The notes under the pieces are model-generated. The model was not told the origin of the DNA and made no database searches. It saw nothing but the letters and a program-made list of their open reading frames with translations. From a virus, in IMG/VR virus record IMGVR_UViG_3300024516_000008, positions 1-21,363 of that record: a stretch of DNA of 21,363 nucleotides; one strand, 5' to 3'. The position numbers were made by a program, and so were the translations under genes. Below are positions 15,603-21,363 of this stretch, piece by piece. Within the stretch, counting starts at the first letter, position 1. Every line of letters begins with the position of its first letter.

Positions 15603-15702
15603 ACTCGCCTGTCATACGCAGGCTCAGGTGCGAGTCCATTGTCTTTTTTGAAGTAGCGGTCCTGAGCCCATAGACATACATCCGATGAGGAAAAAGACAA
15701 TG
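15603..15702 (+). promoter_or_regulatory. Switch-like mRNA leader covering the start of the scaffold-position gene
   Basis: Three helices can form in this 141-base leader. Helix A is ACTCGC (15603-15608) with GCGAGT (15630-15635), enclosing CCTG/CAGG. Helix B is GGCTCAGG (15621-15628) with CCTGAGCC (15661-15668). Helix C is CATTGTCTTTTT (15637-15648) with AAAAAGACAATG (15691-15702), which includes the whole ATG. B crosses both A and C, so A with C (start hidden) and B (start free) look like alternatives, or a complex pseudoknot forms. The rest of the leader, 15559-15602, is AT-rich and could hold a promoter. No known riboswitch class is recognised. Confidence 0.55.
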
Positions 15703-18177
15703 ACTATCAAGATTGACAAAGTACGAAAAGCTCTTAGGCAGATCACAGCCGGTGATCCCGGCGAACTTGATCCCGCTGTTCCACCCCACGGCGGAACTCA
15801 CGATACAGACATTGATATCGCGGACTACGTGGTAAAACTTGTCGATACGAATTCTCCCGACACGCCGGATCTAGAAACCCGTGCTTATGAAGGCGGAACT
15901 GAGGAAGACGGCACTGCCGATACTCCTCCCTACGATGGCGAGTCCAGCGTAGATGGTATTCCCGTCATTCCTGACACGATGGCGGCTAAGACCAATCGTG
16001 GCTCGACCCCGCTTGGTGGTCCTATTGGTGGCGACCCGCAGCCCGCAACTTCGGCCGCTGGCGACGACGCTGGCGACGCTCAGAAGAACAAGGGCGGCGG
16101 CGGACCTGTGGTACAGCTTCCTGACACGATGCAGGATGAAGTATCCGTGGCCCCGGATGATCCTCACGCCTCAGTAGCCCTGACGACACATGATCTCGTT
16201 GATCTCCGCTCTATCATGGGCGAGAAGGCCGAGACCAATGTGGGGAAGGCAGTAAGAGTTCTTCAGTGGCTTGACCGCAACAAGAGGAACCCGAAGAGGG
16301 AAGCTGTAGAGGCAGGGCTTGATAAGTGGAATCCAAATAAAGAGCAGTCTCTTGAGGCTCAGGCTCGATATGGTTTTGCTTACCTGCACACTGACTCTGC
16401 GGCTGATTCGAAGAATGCCGAGAGGACCCAGAAGGTTCTGTCTTGGCTCAAGAGCTTCCTGACAGGCCGTAAGCTAAAGGTCGCTGCTGACTTCCTCAAG
16501 AGTGCGGAAGCAAAGAGCGATCCTGAGCTGGCCAAGCAGGTATCCGTCTGGTACAAGGTAAATGCAGTAGAGCTAGGCCCAGGTCTTCCGACAAGCGAAG
16601 AAGTAGGCATTGATGACATCACACTCTATGGCCCTCAGGATGATTCCCCGAGTCATAAGCCTGCTGCGGCAGATGATGGCTTCACGGAGCCGAAGGTCGT
16701 TAGTCTTGATGACGTTCCGTTCAAGGACCCGGAGAGGCATCCAGCCGAAGCCGGTAACGAGGTAGACGAGCAGTCTGGTTCGCCTGCCCAGGATGCTAAT
16801 GCCGTAGATAGCGACTCGTTCAGCGCCAAGGGTGATGATCGGGCAAAGGAGTCTAATTTGCCGACAGCAAAGACTGTAGAAGGTTATGGTCATGGCTATG
16901 CTGATGAAATCGCTGCTCCCCCGGTCCCGGGTCTGCCTGAGGCACCCCCGGAAATGCCGCTTCCGCCTGAAGAGCCTCTTCCTGGCCTTCCTGGCGAGCC
17001 TGTGGCACCTGGCCTGGAGGGACTTCCGGGTGGAGAGCCTGGACTTCCGGGTGGAGAGCTTGGACTTCCGGGTGGAGAGCTTGGACTTCCGGGTGGAGAG
17101 CCTGGACTTCCTGGCGAATTGCCGCCTGAGATGCCCGGACTTCCTCCGGTTCTACCTGAGGATAACGGCGGGATGCCCGGTCTAGAGCCGGAACTGCCCG
17201 CCGAGGGTCAGGGCATGCCCCCAATGGGTGGCGGCGGAGCGCCCGGTGGCGGCGGCGGTCTTGCCCCTGCTGCTGGACCTGACCAGGGACTAGAACAGAG
17301 CCTAGAAGAATGGCTAGCAGAGGAACTGAGAGAGCCAGTGCACCAAGATCCAGCAGAATCCGCACACATAGAAATGCTGTCCAATTTCGATGACGTTGGT
17401 CCGATTCTTTCCTCTGATATTGTCATGTCTCTATATGGCGAAAGTCAGGAGAATCCTCACTGGAACATCGACATCAAGGGTCGTCCTGTTGCCCGTGTTG
17501 AGCTAAGTGACCAGCCGAAGCCAGAAGAAGTACGCTCGACGTTCCTCTCTGGTCCTTACGCTGAGAACATTGCTCAGGCGATGGAGAAGGTTGGTGTAAG
17601 CGAGGTTCTCAAGGCGATCAATGCGAAGCCTTATGCTGCACGAATCGAAGTTGGCGCGCTTGCCAAGAAGATTGAAGCTAAGATGACGGAAGCTTACGAG
17701 CAGAAGTTTGCCGAGAAGGTAGGCGAGCTGCGAGATCGCTTCCTAACGGCAGCCAAGATCGCACTTGCAGGCTACAACAATAACTTCTTCCGTGGTGAAG
17801 ATCACGCTCTAAAGGCTGCGCTCTGGAGTGAGCTGAAGAGACTGGGTGTCCGAGATGCATCGAAGGCCATTGAAAGTGGTTTCGATGAGGGATCGGTTCC
17901 ATTCTTTGAAGCAATTCTGAGCAAGGCTGAGGAACTCATGGACCTGCCTGACGAAGCACGAGATGCTATCGCCAAGGCGATTCCTGAGAGTAATGCTCTT
18001 GTGGCAGCGGGTGCTGACACCGGGAGCGAGTTGCCCAATCACGAGACTCTAGCCTCGAAGCTGGAGCAGGGAAATGTCCCATTCGAGAATGCAAGCCCGA
18101 ATGTAACAGCTTCCCGCTCTGACTTGCGAGACGGTCTTCGAGAGAGGGTCAAACTATCAACGTTCCGGTCCAGCTAA
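15700..18177 (+). CDS. Scaffold-position head protein with collagen-like segment
   Basis: This 825-aa protein lies between the protease and the capsid genes, where scaffold or internal core proteins are found. The start at 15700 has GAGG 9 bases upstream; an ATG at 15685 overlaps that site and is rejected. Residues 1-160 are acidic, Gly/Pro-rich and disordered. About 170-300 is helical. About 405-527 is Gly/Pro-rich with a collagen-like GLPGGE run. About 540-770 is a helical domain (LTAAKIALAGYNNNFFRGED near 685). The disordered, acidic and helical composition fits a scaffold or a large internal head protein that is cut by the protease. The collagen-like middle is unusual for a scaffold. Expression is probably controlled by the structured leader in front. 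Confidence 0.7.
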   Translation: MTIKIDKVRKALRQITAGDPGELDPAVPPHGGTHDTDIDIADYVVKLVDTNSPDTPDLETRAYEGGTEEDGTADTPPYDGESSVDGIPVIPDTMAAKTNRGSTPLGGPIGGDPQPATSAAGDDAGDAQKNKGGGGPVVQLPDTMQDEVSVAPDDPHASVALTTHDLVDLRSIMGEKAETNVGKAVRVLQWLDRNKRNPKREAVEAGLDKWNPNKEQSLEAQARYGFAYLHTDSAADSKNAERTQKVLSWLKSFLTGRKLKVAADFLKSAEAKSDPELAKQVSVWYKVNAVELGPGLPTSEEVGIDDITLYGPQDDSPSHKPAAADDGFTEPKVVSLDDVPFKDPERHPAEAGNEVDEQSGSPAQDANAVDSDSFSAKGDDRAKESNLPTAKTVEGYGHGYADEIAAPPVPGLPEAPPEMPLPPEEPLPGLPGEPVAPGLEGLPGGEPGLPGGELGLPGGELGLPGGEPGLPGELPPEMPGLPPVLPEDNGGMPGLEPELPAEGQGMPPMGGGGAPGGGGGLAPAAGPDQGLEQSLEEWLAEELREPVHQDPAESAHIEMLSNFDDVGPILSSDIVMSLYGESQENPHWNIDIKGRPVARVELSDQPKPEEVRSTFLSGPYAENIAQAMEKVGVSEVLKAINAKPYAARIEVGALAKKIEAKMTEAYEQKFAEKVGELRDRFLTAAKIALAGYNNNFFRGEDHALKAALWSELKRLGVRDASKAIESGFDEGSVPFFEAILSKAEELMDLPDEARDAIAKAIPESNALVAAGADTGSELPNHETLASKLEQGNVPFENASPNVTASRSDLRDGLRERVKLSTFRSS
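17020..17103 (+). repeat. Four tandem 21-bp repeats encoding a GLPGGE(P/L) heptad
   Basis: Units at 17020-17040, 17041-17061, 17062-17082 and 17083-17103 share GGACTTCCGGGTGGAGAGC and differ only by CCT or CTT at the end. A degenerate fifth unit begins at 17104. The near identity of the DNA points to recent slippage or unequal exchange, so copy number may vary between relatives. The unit encodes G-L-P-G-G-E-P/L, which is collagen-flavoured but has a seven-residue period and so is not a true Gly-x-y repeat. Confidence 0.9.
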
Positions 18178-18202
18178 GTAGCTAGACCACAAGGAGATAA
18201 AA

Positions 18203-18961
18203 ATGTCCTACGATCTAAAAAGATCACACTTCTCGATCATTCTAGAGAAGAAGGTTTCAACCGGGTCGGTTGTAACCGAGGAAGGTGTAATTTTGGTAGC
18301 TGTCCTCGATCCCACTACCGGTGAGGAAGTTGTTCAACTTGCCGCCGGTACAAGTGGTGAGGTAACCGCCGGTTTCGCTATTCGCGATAACGCCGACAAT
18401 GCTACCACTTCAGTAGTCGAAGAGGGTACGGTTCCCTCGTCTGGAACACTTGAGATCCAGCTTGATAACAACAACCTCGTTGCCAGTTCCGCTGGTGACG
18501 GTGCTACCTCTCAGTTGCGCGTCGTGGCTTCCACATCTGGCGCACTGACACTAGTCGATGGTTCGACCCCATCGAGCGGTGAGGTTGCGAATGAGCCGGT
18601 AACGGGTCTTCTGACCTTCAACTCGGCTCAGTCTGGTGAGGACGTAGTGGTCACGTACCGCTTCAATCTCACTGTTGCTGAATCTAGACTGCTGTTCTTC
18701 CAGCGTAACATCAACAATGAGTCAGGTGCCCTATTCGGTCAAACTGGTGTCGGTCATGGTCATGGTGAGATCTTCACCGATCAGTTCGATGCTACGGTTG
18801 ACTGGAGTGTAGCTGGTCAGGGCCAGTGGACCGGTGCCGATGGTCAAATTGTTGGCGCGGGTCCGGGTGCTCGCCTTGATTCACGGGTAGTTTCCGTTCC
18901 TAACGTGAACAATCCGCTTCTAGGCATCGCATTCGATATTGGTGGACGCGCAGGCGTCTAA
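18203..18961 (+). CDS. Putative capsid decoration or head fibre protein
   Basis: This 252-aa protein is rich in Gly, Ser, Thr and Val with alternating strand patterns throughout (for example GEVTAGFAIRD, TSQLRVVAST and DVVVTYRFNLTV), so it is almost certainly beta-sandwich or beta-fibre in structure. No catalytic motifs, cysteines or signal peptide are seen. The ATG has a strong AAGGAG site 7 bases upstream. It lies between the scaffold-position gene and the major capsid gene and is followed by a strong terminator. That place and composition fit a capsid decoration protein, as small beta-rich proteins commonly do next to phage capsid genes, but no family is recognised. Confidence 0.65.
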   Translation: MSYDLKRSHFSIILEKKVSTGSVVTEEGVILVAVLDPTTGEEVVQLAAGTSGEVTAGFAIRDNADNATTSVVEEGTVPSSGTLEIQLDNNNLVASSAGDGATSQLRVVASTSGALTLVDGSTPSSGEVANEPVTGLLTFNSAQSGEDVVVTYRFNLTVAESRLLFFQRNINNESGALFGQTGVGHGHGEIFTDQFDATVDWSVAGQGQWTGADGQIVGAGPGARLDSRVVSVPNVNNPLLGIAFDIGGRAGV

Positions 18962-18975
18962 GTAGCGTAAGCTAG

Positions 18976-19004
18976 CGGGAGCGGGTGAAAGCCCGCTCCC
19001 GTTT
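18976..19004 (+). terminator. Rho-independent terminator upstream of the major capsid gene
   Basis: CGGGAGCGGG (18976-18985) and CCCGCTCCCG (18992-19001) form a perfect 10-bp GC-rich stem with the loop TGAAAG, followed by TTTCTC. It starts 14 bases after the stop of the decoration-protein gene. The U-tract is short, so termination may be partial. Confidence 0.75.
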
Positions 19005-19007
19005 CTC

Positions 19008-19019
19008 AAATTCGAATTT
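19008..19019. promoter_or_regulatory. Perfect 12-bp palindrome AAATTCGAATTT, possible operator
   Basis: This palindrome lies between the terminator and the structured RNA of the capsid leader. A dyad of this size at a probable promoter region could bind a dimeric regulator, but no protein or promoter can be matched to it. It may also arise by chance in an AT-rich stretch. Confidence 0.3.
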
Positions 19020-19021
19020 CA

Positions 19022-19094
19022 CCTCGTTTTGAGCAACGAGGCCGCGTTATCTCGGTTTACCTGAAACGCTCAAGGTGCAACGGACGAAAGTCCG
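19022..19094 (+). ncRNA. Pseudoknot-capable structured RNA in the major capsid leader
   Basis: CCTCGTT (19022-19028) pairs with AACGAGG (19035-19041), closing the loop TTGAGC (19029-19034). The whole loop is complementary to GCTCAA (19068-19073), so a pseudoknot can form, most easily if the top two T-A pairs open. Between them GTTT (19055-19058) can pair with AAAC (19064-19067). CGGAC-GAAA-GTCCG (19081-19094) then forms a stem with a GNRA tetraloop. The order of stems matches no ribozyme or riboswitch that I can recall. It may be a 5' leader element controlling capsid translation or stability, or the 5' part of a separate small RNA. Confidence 0.55.
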
Positions 19095-19139
19095 GTAGAT
19101 TTACGATTGAAAACCTTAGACTATAGAGGAGAAATCACA

Positions 19140-20276
19140 ATGTCTAAGAATCCTTATCTTGCTCGCCCGGCATATGTCGGCCGGGGTGGGGATGCTCTGG
19201 TTGATGGCGGCGTTAAGGCGTCCAAAGTCAGCCCGCGAACTGGCACCTTGGTACAGTCAAGCACTGAGTCCCTCGTTTCTGGTAAAGGCGAGATTAACGC
19301 AGGAAGTAAGCGAGAGCTTATGACCGCAATTGGCGCTCTTCAGCGAATGGTCGCTACGGGTGAGGTCCGAAAGGTCGATCCCAACGAGCAGTACGGTGAT
19401 ATCGTTACTGCCCGACGCGAGCTGGTCGAAGCCGCTTACGCCGACAAGAACGGCGAAGGTTGGCAGGTACTTGGCGAGGTCATCGGTGAAGAGATTTGGG
19501 AAACCCTCGGTCGCGAGGGCTTTGCCCGTAAGACTCTTCTCATCAAGCCGCTTGGAAAGGGTGAGACTGGTAGATTGCGCGTAAGGCGGAAGGATGTTAT
19601 CTCGTTCTTTGTAACGAGTGACCCTAACGTTATTGCGTCGCAGGTTCGCCAGTTCTACATCTATCCGCCCGAGTTCTACTTGATCGCGCATATCACGATC
19701 GAGGACAAGGAAATCGAGCAGGCTAGTGGCGATCTTCTTGATGACAAGTATCAGGACGGTCTTGAGCAGATCATGGTCCGTGAGGACGAGACTTGGCGCA
19801 GGCTAATCAATGCTGCGGCAGGTGCCTCCAATGACCTGTTCCTGTTCAACACCTTCACGCCGACGGTATTCTCGACGATGCGTACACAGATCGCACGTTG
19901 GGGTATCCCGGTAACTGGTGCTATCATCGCTTTCGATCTCTGGGATGACATCATTGCTGACACTGAGTTCAGCACTTGGTTCGATCCGGTATCGAAGCAT
20001 GAGATCGTGCTTGAAGGTTCTCTTGGAAGCATTCTCGGTGTGAACCTTATCACCGACGCTTTCCGTCATGATACGTTGAGAGTTCTGGAGGCCGGAGAAG
20101 TTTACTTCTTGGGCGCTCCTCAGACCCTCGGCGGCATCACGCAGCGGAAGGAACTCGCAACTGAGAGCATCAACAAGTACAACCAGGGCAAGCCGGAGCG
20201 TGGTTGGTTCATGGAGACAATCGAAGGAATGTCGATCGTGAACAGCCGTGCGGTTACGAGAGGTAACCGGGTCTAA
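19140..20276 (+). CDS. Major capsid protein (HK97-type fold)
   Basis: This 378-aa protein has the features of an HK97-fold capsid protein. A charged N-terminal arm covers about residues 1-75. A spine-helix region (YGDIVTARRELVEAAYADKN) is followed by a mixed body with repeated strand-turn elements. The C-terminal part binds IARWGIPVTGAIIAFDLWDD to LGSILGVNLITDAF, as in the A-domain of this fold. The start at 19140 has an excellent AGAGGAGAAA site (19125-19134); a TTG at 19107 is rejected. It is bracketed by hairpins at 18976 and 20310, so it is probably a single-gene unit suited to very high expression. It would be processed by the protease encoded at 13184. Confidence 0.85.
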   Translation: MSKNPYLARPAYVGRGGDALVDGGVKASKVSPRTGTLVQSSTESLVSGKGEINAGSKRELMTAIGALQRMVATGEVRKVDPNEQYGDIVTARRELVEAAYADKNGEGWQVLGEVIGEEIWETLGREGFARKTLLIKPLGKGETGRLRVRRKDVISFFVTSDPNVIASQVRQFYIYPPEFYLIAHITIEDKEIEQASGDLLDDKYQDGLEQIMVREDETWRRLINAAAGASNDLFLFNTFTPTVFSTMRTQIARWGIPVTGAIIAFDLWDDIIADTEFSTWFDPVSKHEIVLEGSLGSILGVNLITDAFRHDTLRVLEAGEVYFLGAPQTLGGITQRKELATESINKYNQGKPERGWFMETIEGMSIVNSRAVTRGNRV

Positions 20277-20309
20277 TTGACCTTCCCCTGGCCCTTATCG
20301 GGCCTAATT

Positions 20310-20359
20310 CGGTAAGGGCGGGGGGACATGGCTCTGCTATGTCCCCCCTTCCTTTACCG
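20310..20359 (+). terminator. Strong terminator after the major capsid gene
   Basis: GGGGGGACAT (20320-20329) and ATGTCCCCCC (20339-20348) form a perfect 10-bp stem, followed by TTCCTTT. Outside it, CGGTAAGG (20310-20317) pairs with CCTTTACCG (20351-20359) with one bulge, giving a two-part hairpin. A smaller GGCCC/GGGCC hairpin lies just before it at 20290-20304. Together they fill most of the gap after the capsid stop. Confidence 0.8.
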
Positions 20360-20364
20360 GATCT

Positions 20365-20378
20365 CCCCGATGGGGTGA
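20365..20378 (+). promoter_or_regulatory. Small hairpin masking a ribosome binding site
   Basis: CCCC (20365-20368) can pair with GGGG (20372-20375) over a 3-base loop. The GGGG is part of GGGGTGA, the only ribosome binding site for the ATG at 20382, so this short hairpin may lower translation of the following gene. A 4-bp stem is weak evidence. Confidence 0.35.
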
Positions 20379-20381
20379 CCA

Positions 20382-20618
20382 ATGAAGAAGTTCAATTGGG
20401 CCGTCACAGCGGCAGGTTTTGGTCAGTCAGGAAGATCTCATCGACTGCAAATCGAGGAAGCCGAAGACAAAATGTCAGAAGCTATCGAACTACTCAAGCA
20501 GGCTAGACATTCTGGGTCACCGGAAGTAAACATAGCTGAAATTGACGAGATTTTGCAGGAAATATCGAGTTCTTTGGACAAGATCAGAAAACTCCGCAAC
20601 GACATGAGACAATCCTAG
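20382..20618 (+). CDS. Small helical protein after the capsid gene
   Basis: This 78-aa protein is not recognised. After a short N-terminal segment with two glycines, residues 20-76 form two amphipathic helices with a coiled-coil character (EEAEDKMSEAIELLKQAR and IDEILQEISSSLDKIRKL). It has no cysteines and no membrane segment. The ATG is preceded by GGGGTGA, which lies in a small hairpin. It lies 9 bases before the next small helical gene and downstream of the capsid terminator, so it may be expressed at lower level than the capsid protein. A head assembly or tail-joining helper is possible by position only. Confidence 0.65.
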   Translation: MKKFNWAVTAAGFGQSGRSHRLQIEEAEDKMSEAIELLKQARHSGSPEVNIAEIDEILQEISSSLDKIRKLRNDMRQS

Positions 20619-20627
20619 GAGAATTCA

Positions 20628-20954
20628 ATGACTCGTGCACGAAGACTTCTTACTCTTGCCTATAAAGCTCACCAGCGCGGCGAGACAGAGATCGCTTCCC
20701 GTATTTCAATTTTGGCTTTCACTGAGCCCGATGCTGCTTCCCTATTTGAAGAGATCAACTCTGGAACAGAGATCCTCGACGAACAGGAGCAAACTGTGCG
20801 AAATGCTGAGGCAATTTTGAGGCAGGCTGAAGCTACCACCGATGGTAGTATCTTTACTATAGAGGGTATAGAAAAGCTTTTGGTCATCGCCCAAAAAGTT
20901 CACACAGTGGGCTACCCAAAGGTGGCAAAGTCTATCGCTCGCGCCGCTAGCTAA
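20628..20954 (+). CDS. Small all-helical protein
   Basis: This 108-aa protein is not recognised. It is entirely helical. The first 40 residues, LLTLAYKAHQRGETEIASRI, repeat a pattern of helix, short Gly turn and Ala-rich helix that returns at the C-terminus as LLVIAQKVHTVGYPKVAKSI. The two halves look like an internal duplication of a helical hairpin of about 20 residues. A related hairpin ends the protein at 1835. Such hairpins could be docking units for a shared partner. The ATG has AGGAG 6 bases upstream. It precedes the collagen-like gene. Confidence 0.65.
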   Translation: MTRARRLLTLAYKAHQRGETEIASRISILAFTEPDAASLFEEINSGTEILDEQEQTVRNAEAILRQAEATTDGSIFTIEGIEKLLVIAQKVHTVGYPKVAKSIARAAS

Positions 20955-20981
20955 TCGGCCCTCTCAACTGGGAGATTCTAA

Positions 20982-21363
20982 ATGGCCGATCCAATTGGCA
21001 GCGTAGGCGGAACATTTGGCGAAGGCCCGGGGCGCGTCCCCGGCGAGCGTATATTTCAAGCAGTAGACACGCTCGCACGCCTAGCTATAATCGAGACAGC
21101 AGATGATAGGCAGATCATTCTCGTTGAAGAGAATGGTTTGCTTTACCGTATGGACCGGCAGGAAACGACTGCCGGTGCTAACGAAGTTTCTGCGCCTAAT
21201 GGTGGCGTATGGAAGCTTGTCAGTTTTGATGGCATTCAAGGCAACACTGGTCCCACTGGTCCCGGTGGCGGACCTATCGGCCCCCAGGGCGAGACTGGAC
21301 TTACAGGCACTCCCGGCGGTCTAGGTTCTCAAGGTCTACAGGGTGAGACTGGAGCCGAAGGTG
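20982..21363 (+). CDS. Collagen-like fibre protein, 3' end beyond the right edge
   Basis: From the ATG at 20982, with GGGAG 7 bases upstream, the frame stays open to the right edge for 127 codons. Residues 1-85 form an N-terminal head domain starting MADPIGSVGGTFGEGPG, with ILVEENGLLYRMDR and GVWKLVSFDG. From about residue 86 it turns into Gly-x-y repeats (GNTGPTGP, GPQGETGLTG, GSQGLQGETG). Phage collagen-like proteins of this layout are usually trimeric head or tail fibres, with the N-terminal part attaching to the virion. Placement after the capsid genes favours a head fibre, but a tail fibre is possible. Confidence 0.8.
   Translation, partial: MADPIGSVGGTFGEGPGRVPGERIFQAVDTLARLAIIETADDRQIILVEENGLLYRMDRQETTAGANEVSAPNGGVWKLVSFDGIQGNTGPTGPGGGPIGPQGETGLTGTPGGLGSQGLQGETGAEG

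Noticed and set aside
15603-15649. Simple intrinsic terminator before the scaffold-position gene
   Set aside because: The 6-bp hairpin is separated from the T-run by 8 bases, and the T-run is a perfect complement of the start region; regulation of translation explains more of the sequence. Some attenuation is still possible.
15681-15699. Hammerhead core at CCGATGAGG
   Set aside because: The conserved U of CUGAUGA is missing and no matching GAAA and cleavage site with stems were found.
17020-17103. CRISPR-like array
   Set aside because: The 21-bp units are directly adjacent with no spacers and are in frame in a coding region.
16853-17365. 170-codon minus-strand open frame with repeats
   Set aside because: It is the reverse reading of the Gly/Pro-rich repeat; its repetitive sequence only mirrors the 21-bp units.
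19022-19094. Pistol or hammerhead ribozyme
   Set aside because: The hairpin-loop pseudoknot and a GGTGCAA recall pistol, but the conserved A-rich linker and the stem order do not fit; CTGAAAC at 19061 is not the hammerhead CTGANGA core.

Overview
This window is part of the late (virion assembly) region of a large tailed double-stranded DNA phage. The evidence is a clear terminase large subunit, portal, capsid-maturation protease and HK97-type major capsid protein in the usual order, very tight packing, and repeated TAATG stop/start overlaps between neighbouring genes. Most gene products have no function I can recognise, as expected for a poorly sampled large phage. The host cannot be read from the sequence. 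A lipobox lipoprotein and strong AGGAG-type ribosome binding sites point to a bacterium, perhaps Gram-negative.

Layout. (1) 1-1793, minus strand: a gene cut by the left edge, preceded by a 325-aa protein with a DnaJ-like CxC/CxxC zinc knuckle. Both are probably virion components. (2) 1835-3137, plus strand: three small genes, including a lipoprotein and a protein with a hydrophobic N-terminus, with a lysis or envelope function only as a guess. (3) 3134-3667, minus strand: a RuvC-type Holliday junction resolvase whose stop codon shares a CTAG with the convergent gene. (4) 3698-6158: a sigma-region-4-like HTH protein with four cysteines, a 267-aa protein, a proline-rich coiled-coil protein ending in a duplicated motif, and a 115-aa protein. 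(5) 6158-11218: packaging module, with a small-terminase candidate, TerL, a small zinc protein and the portal. (6) 11220-18177: capsid maturation module, with an Fe/Mn superoxide dismutase-like protein, an unknown protein, the prohead protease, a 549-aa zinc-ribbon protein and an 826-aa scaffold-position protein with a collagen-like segment. (7) 18203-20276: a putative decoration protein and the major capsid protein. (8) 20382 to the right edge: two small helical proteins and the start of a collagen-like fibre protein.

How the genes work together. The resolvase would remove branches from replicated DNA. TerL and its probable partner pump DNA through the portal. The protease cleaves the scaffold and capsid proteins during maturation. 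The 18203 product and the collagen-like protein probably decorate the finished particle.

The most unusual items are three. First, a superoxide dismutase-fold protein lies between portal and protease, with three metal ligands clear and the first out of register. Second, the leader of the scaffold-position gene contains a 12-bp complement to its own start codon, interleaved with a competing 8-bp helix, as in an RNA switch. Third, a pseudoknot-capable RNA lies in front of the major capsid gene, which is itself bracketed by strong hairpins. No tRNA, rRNA, CRISPR array, insertion sequence or integrase was seen.
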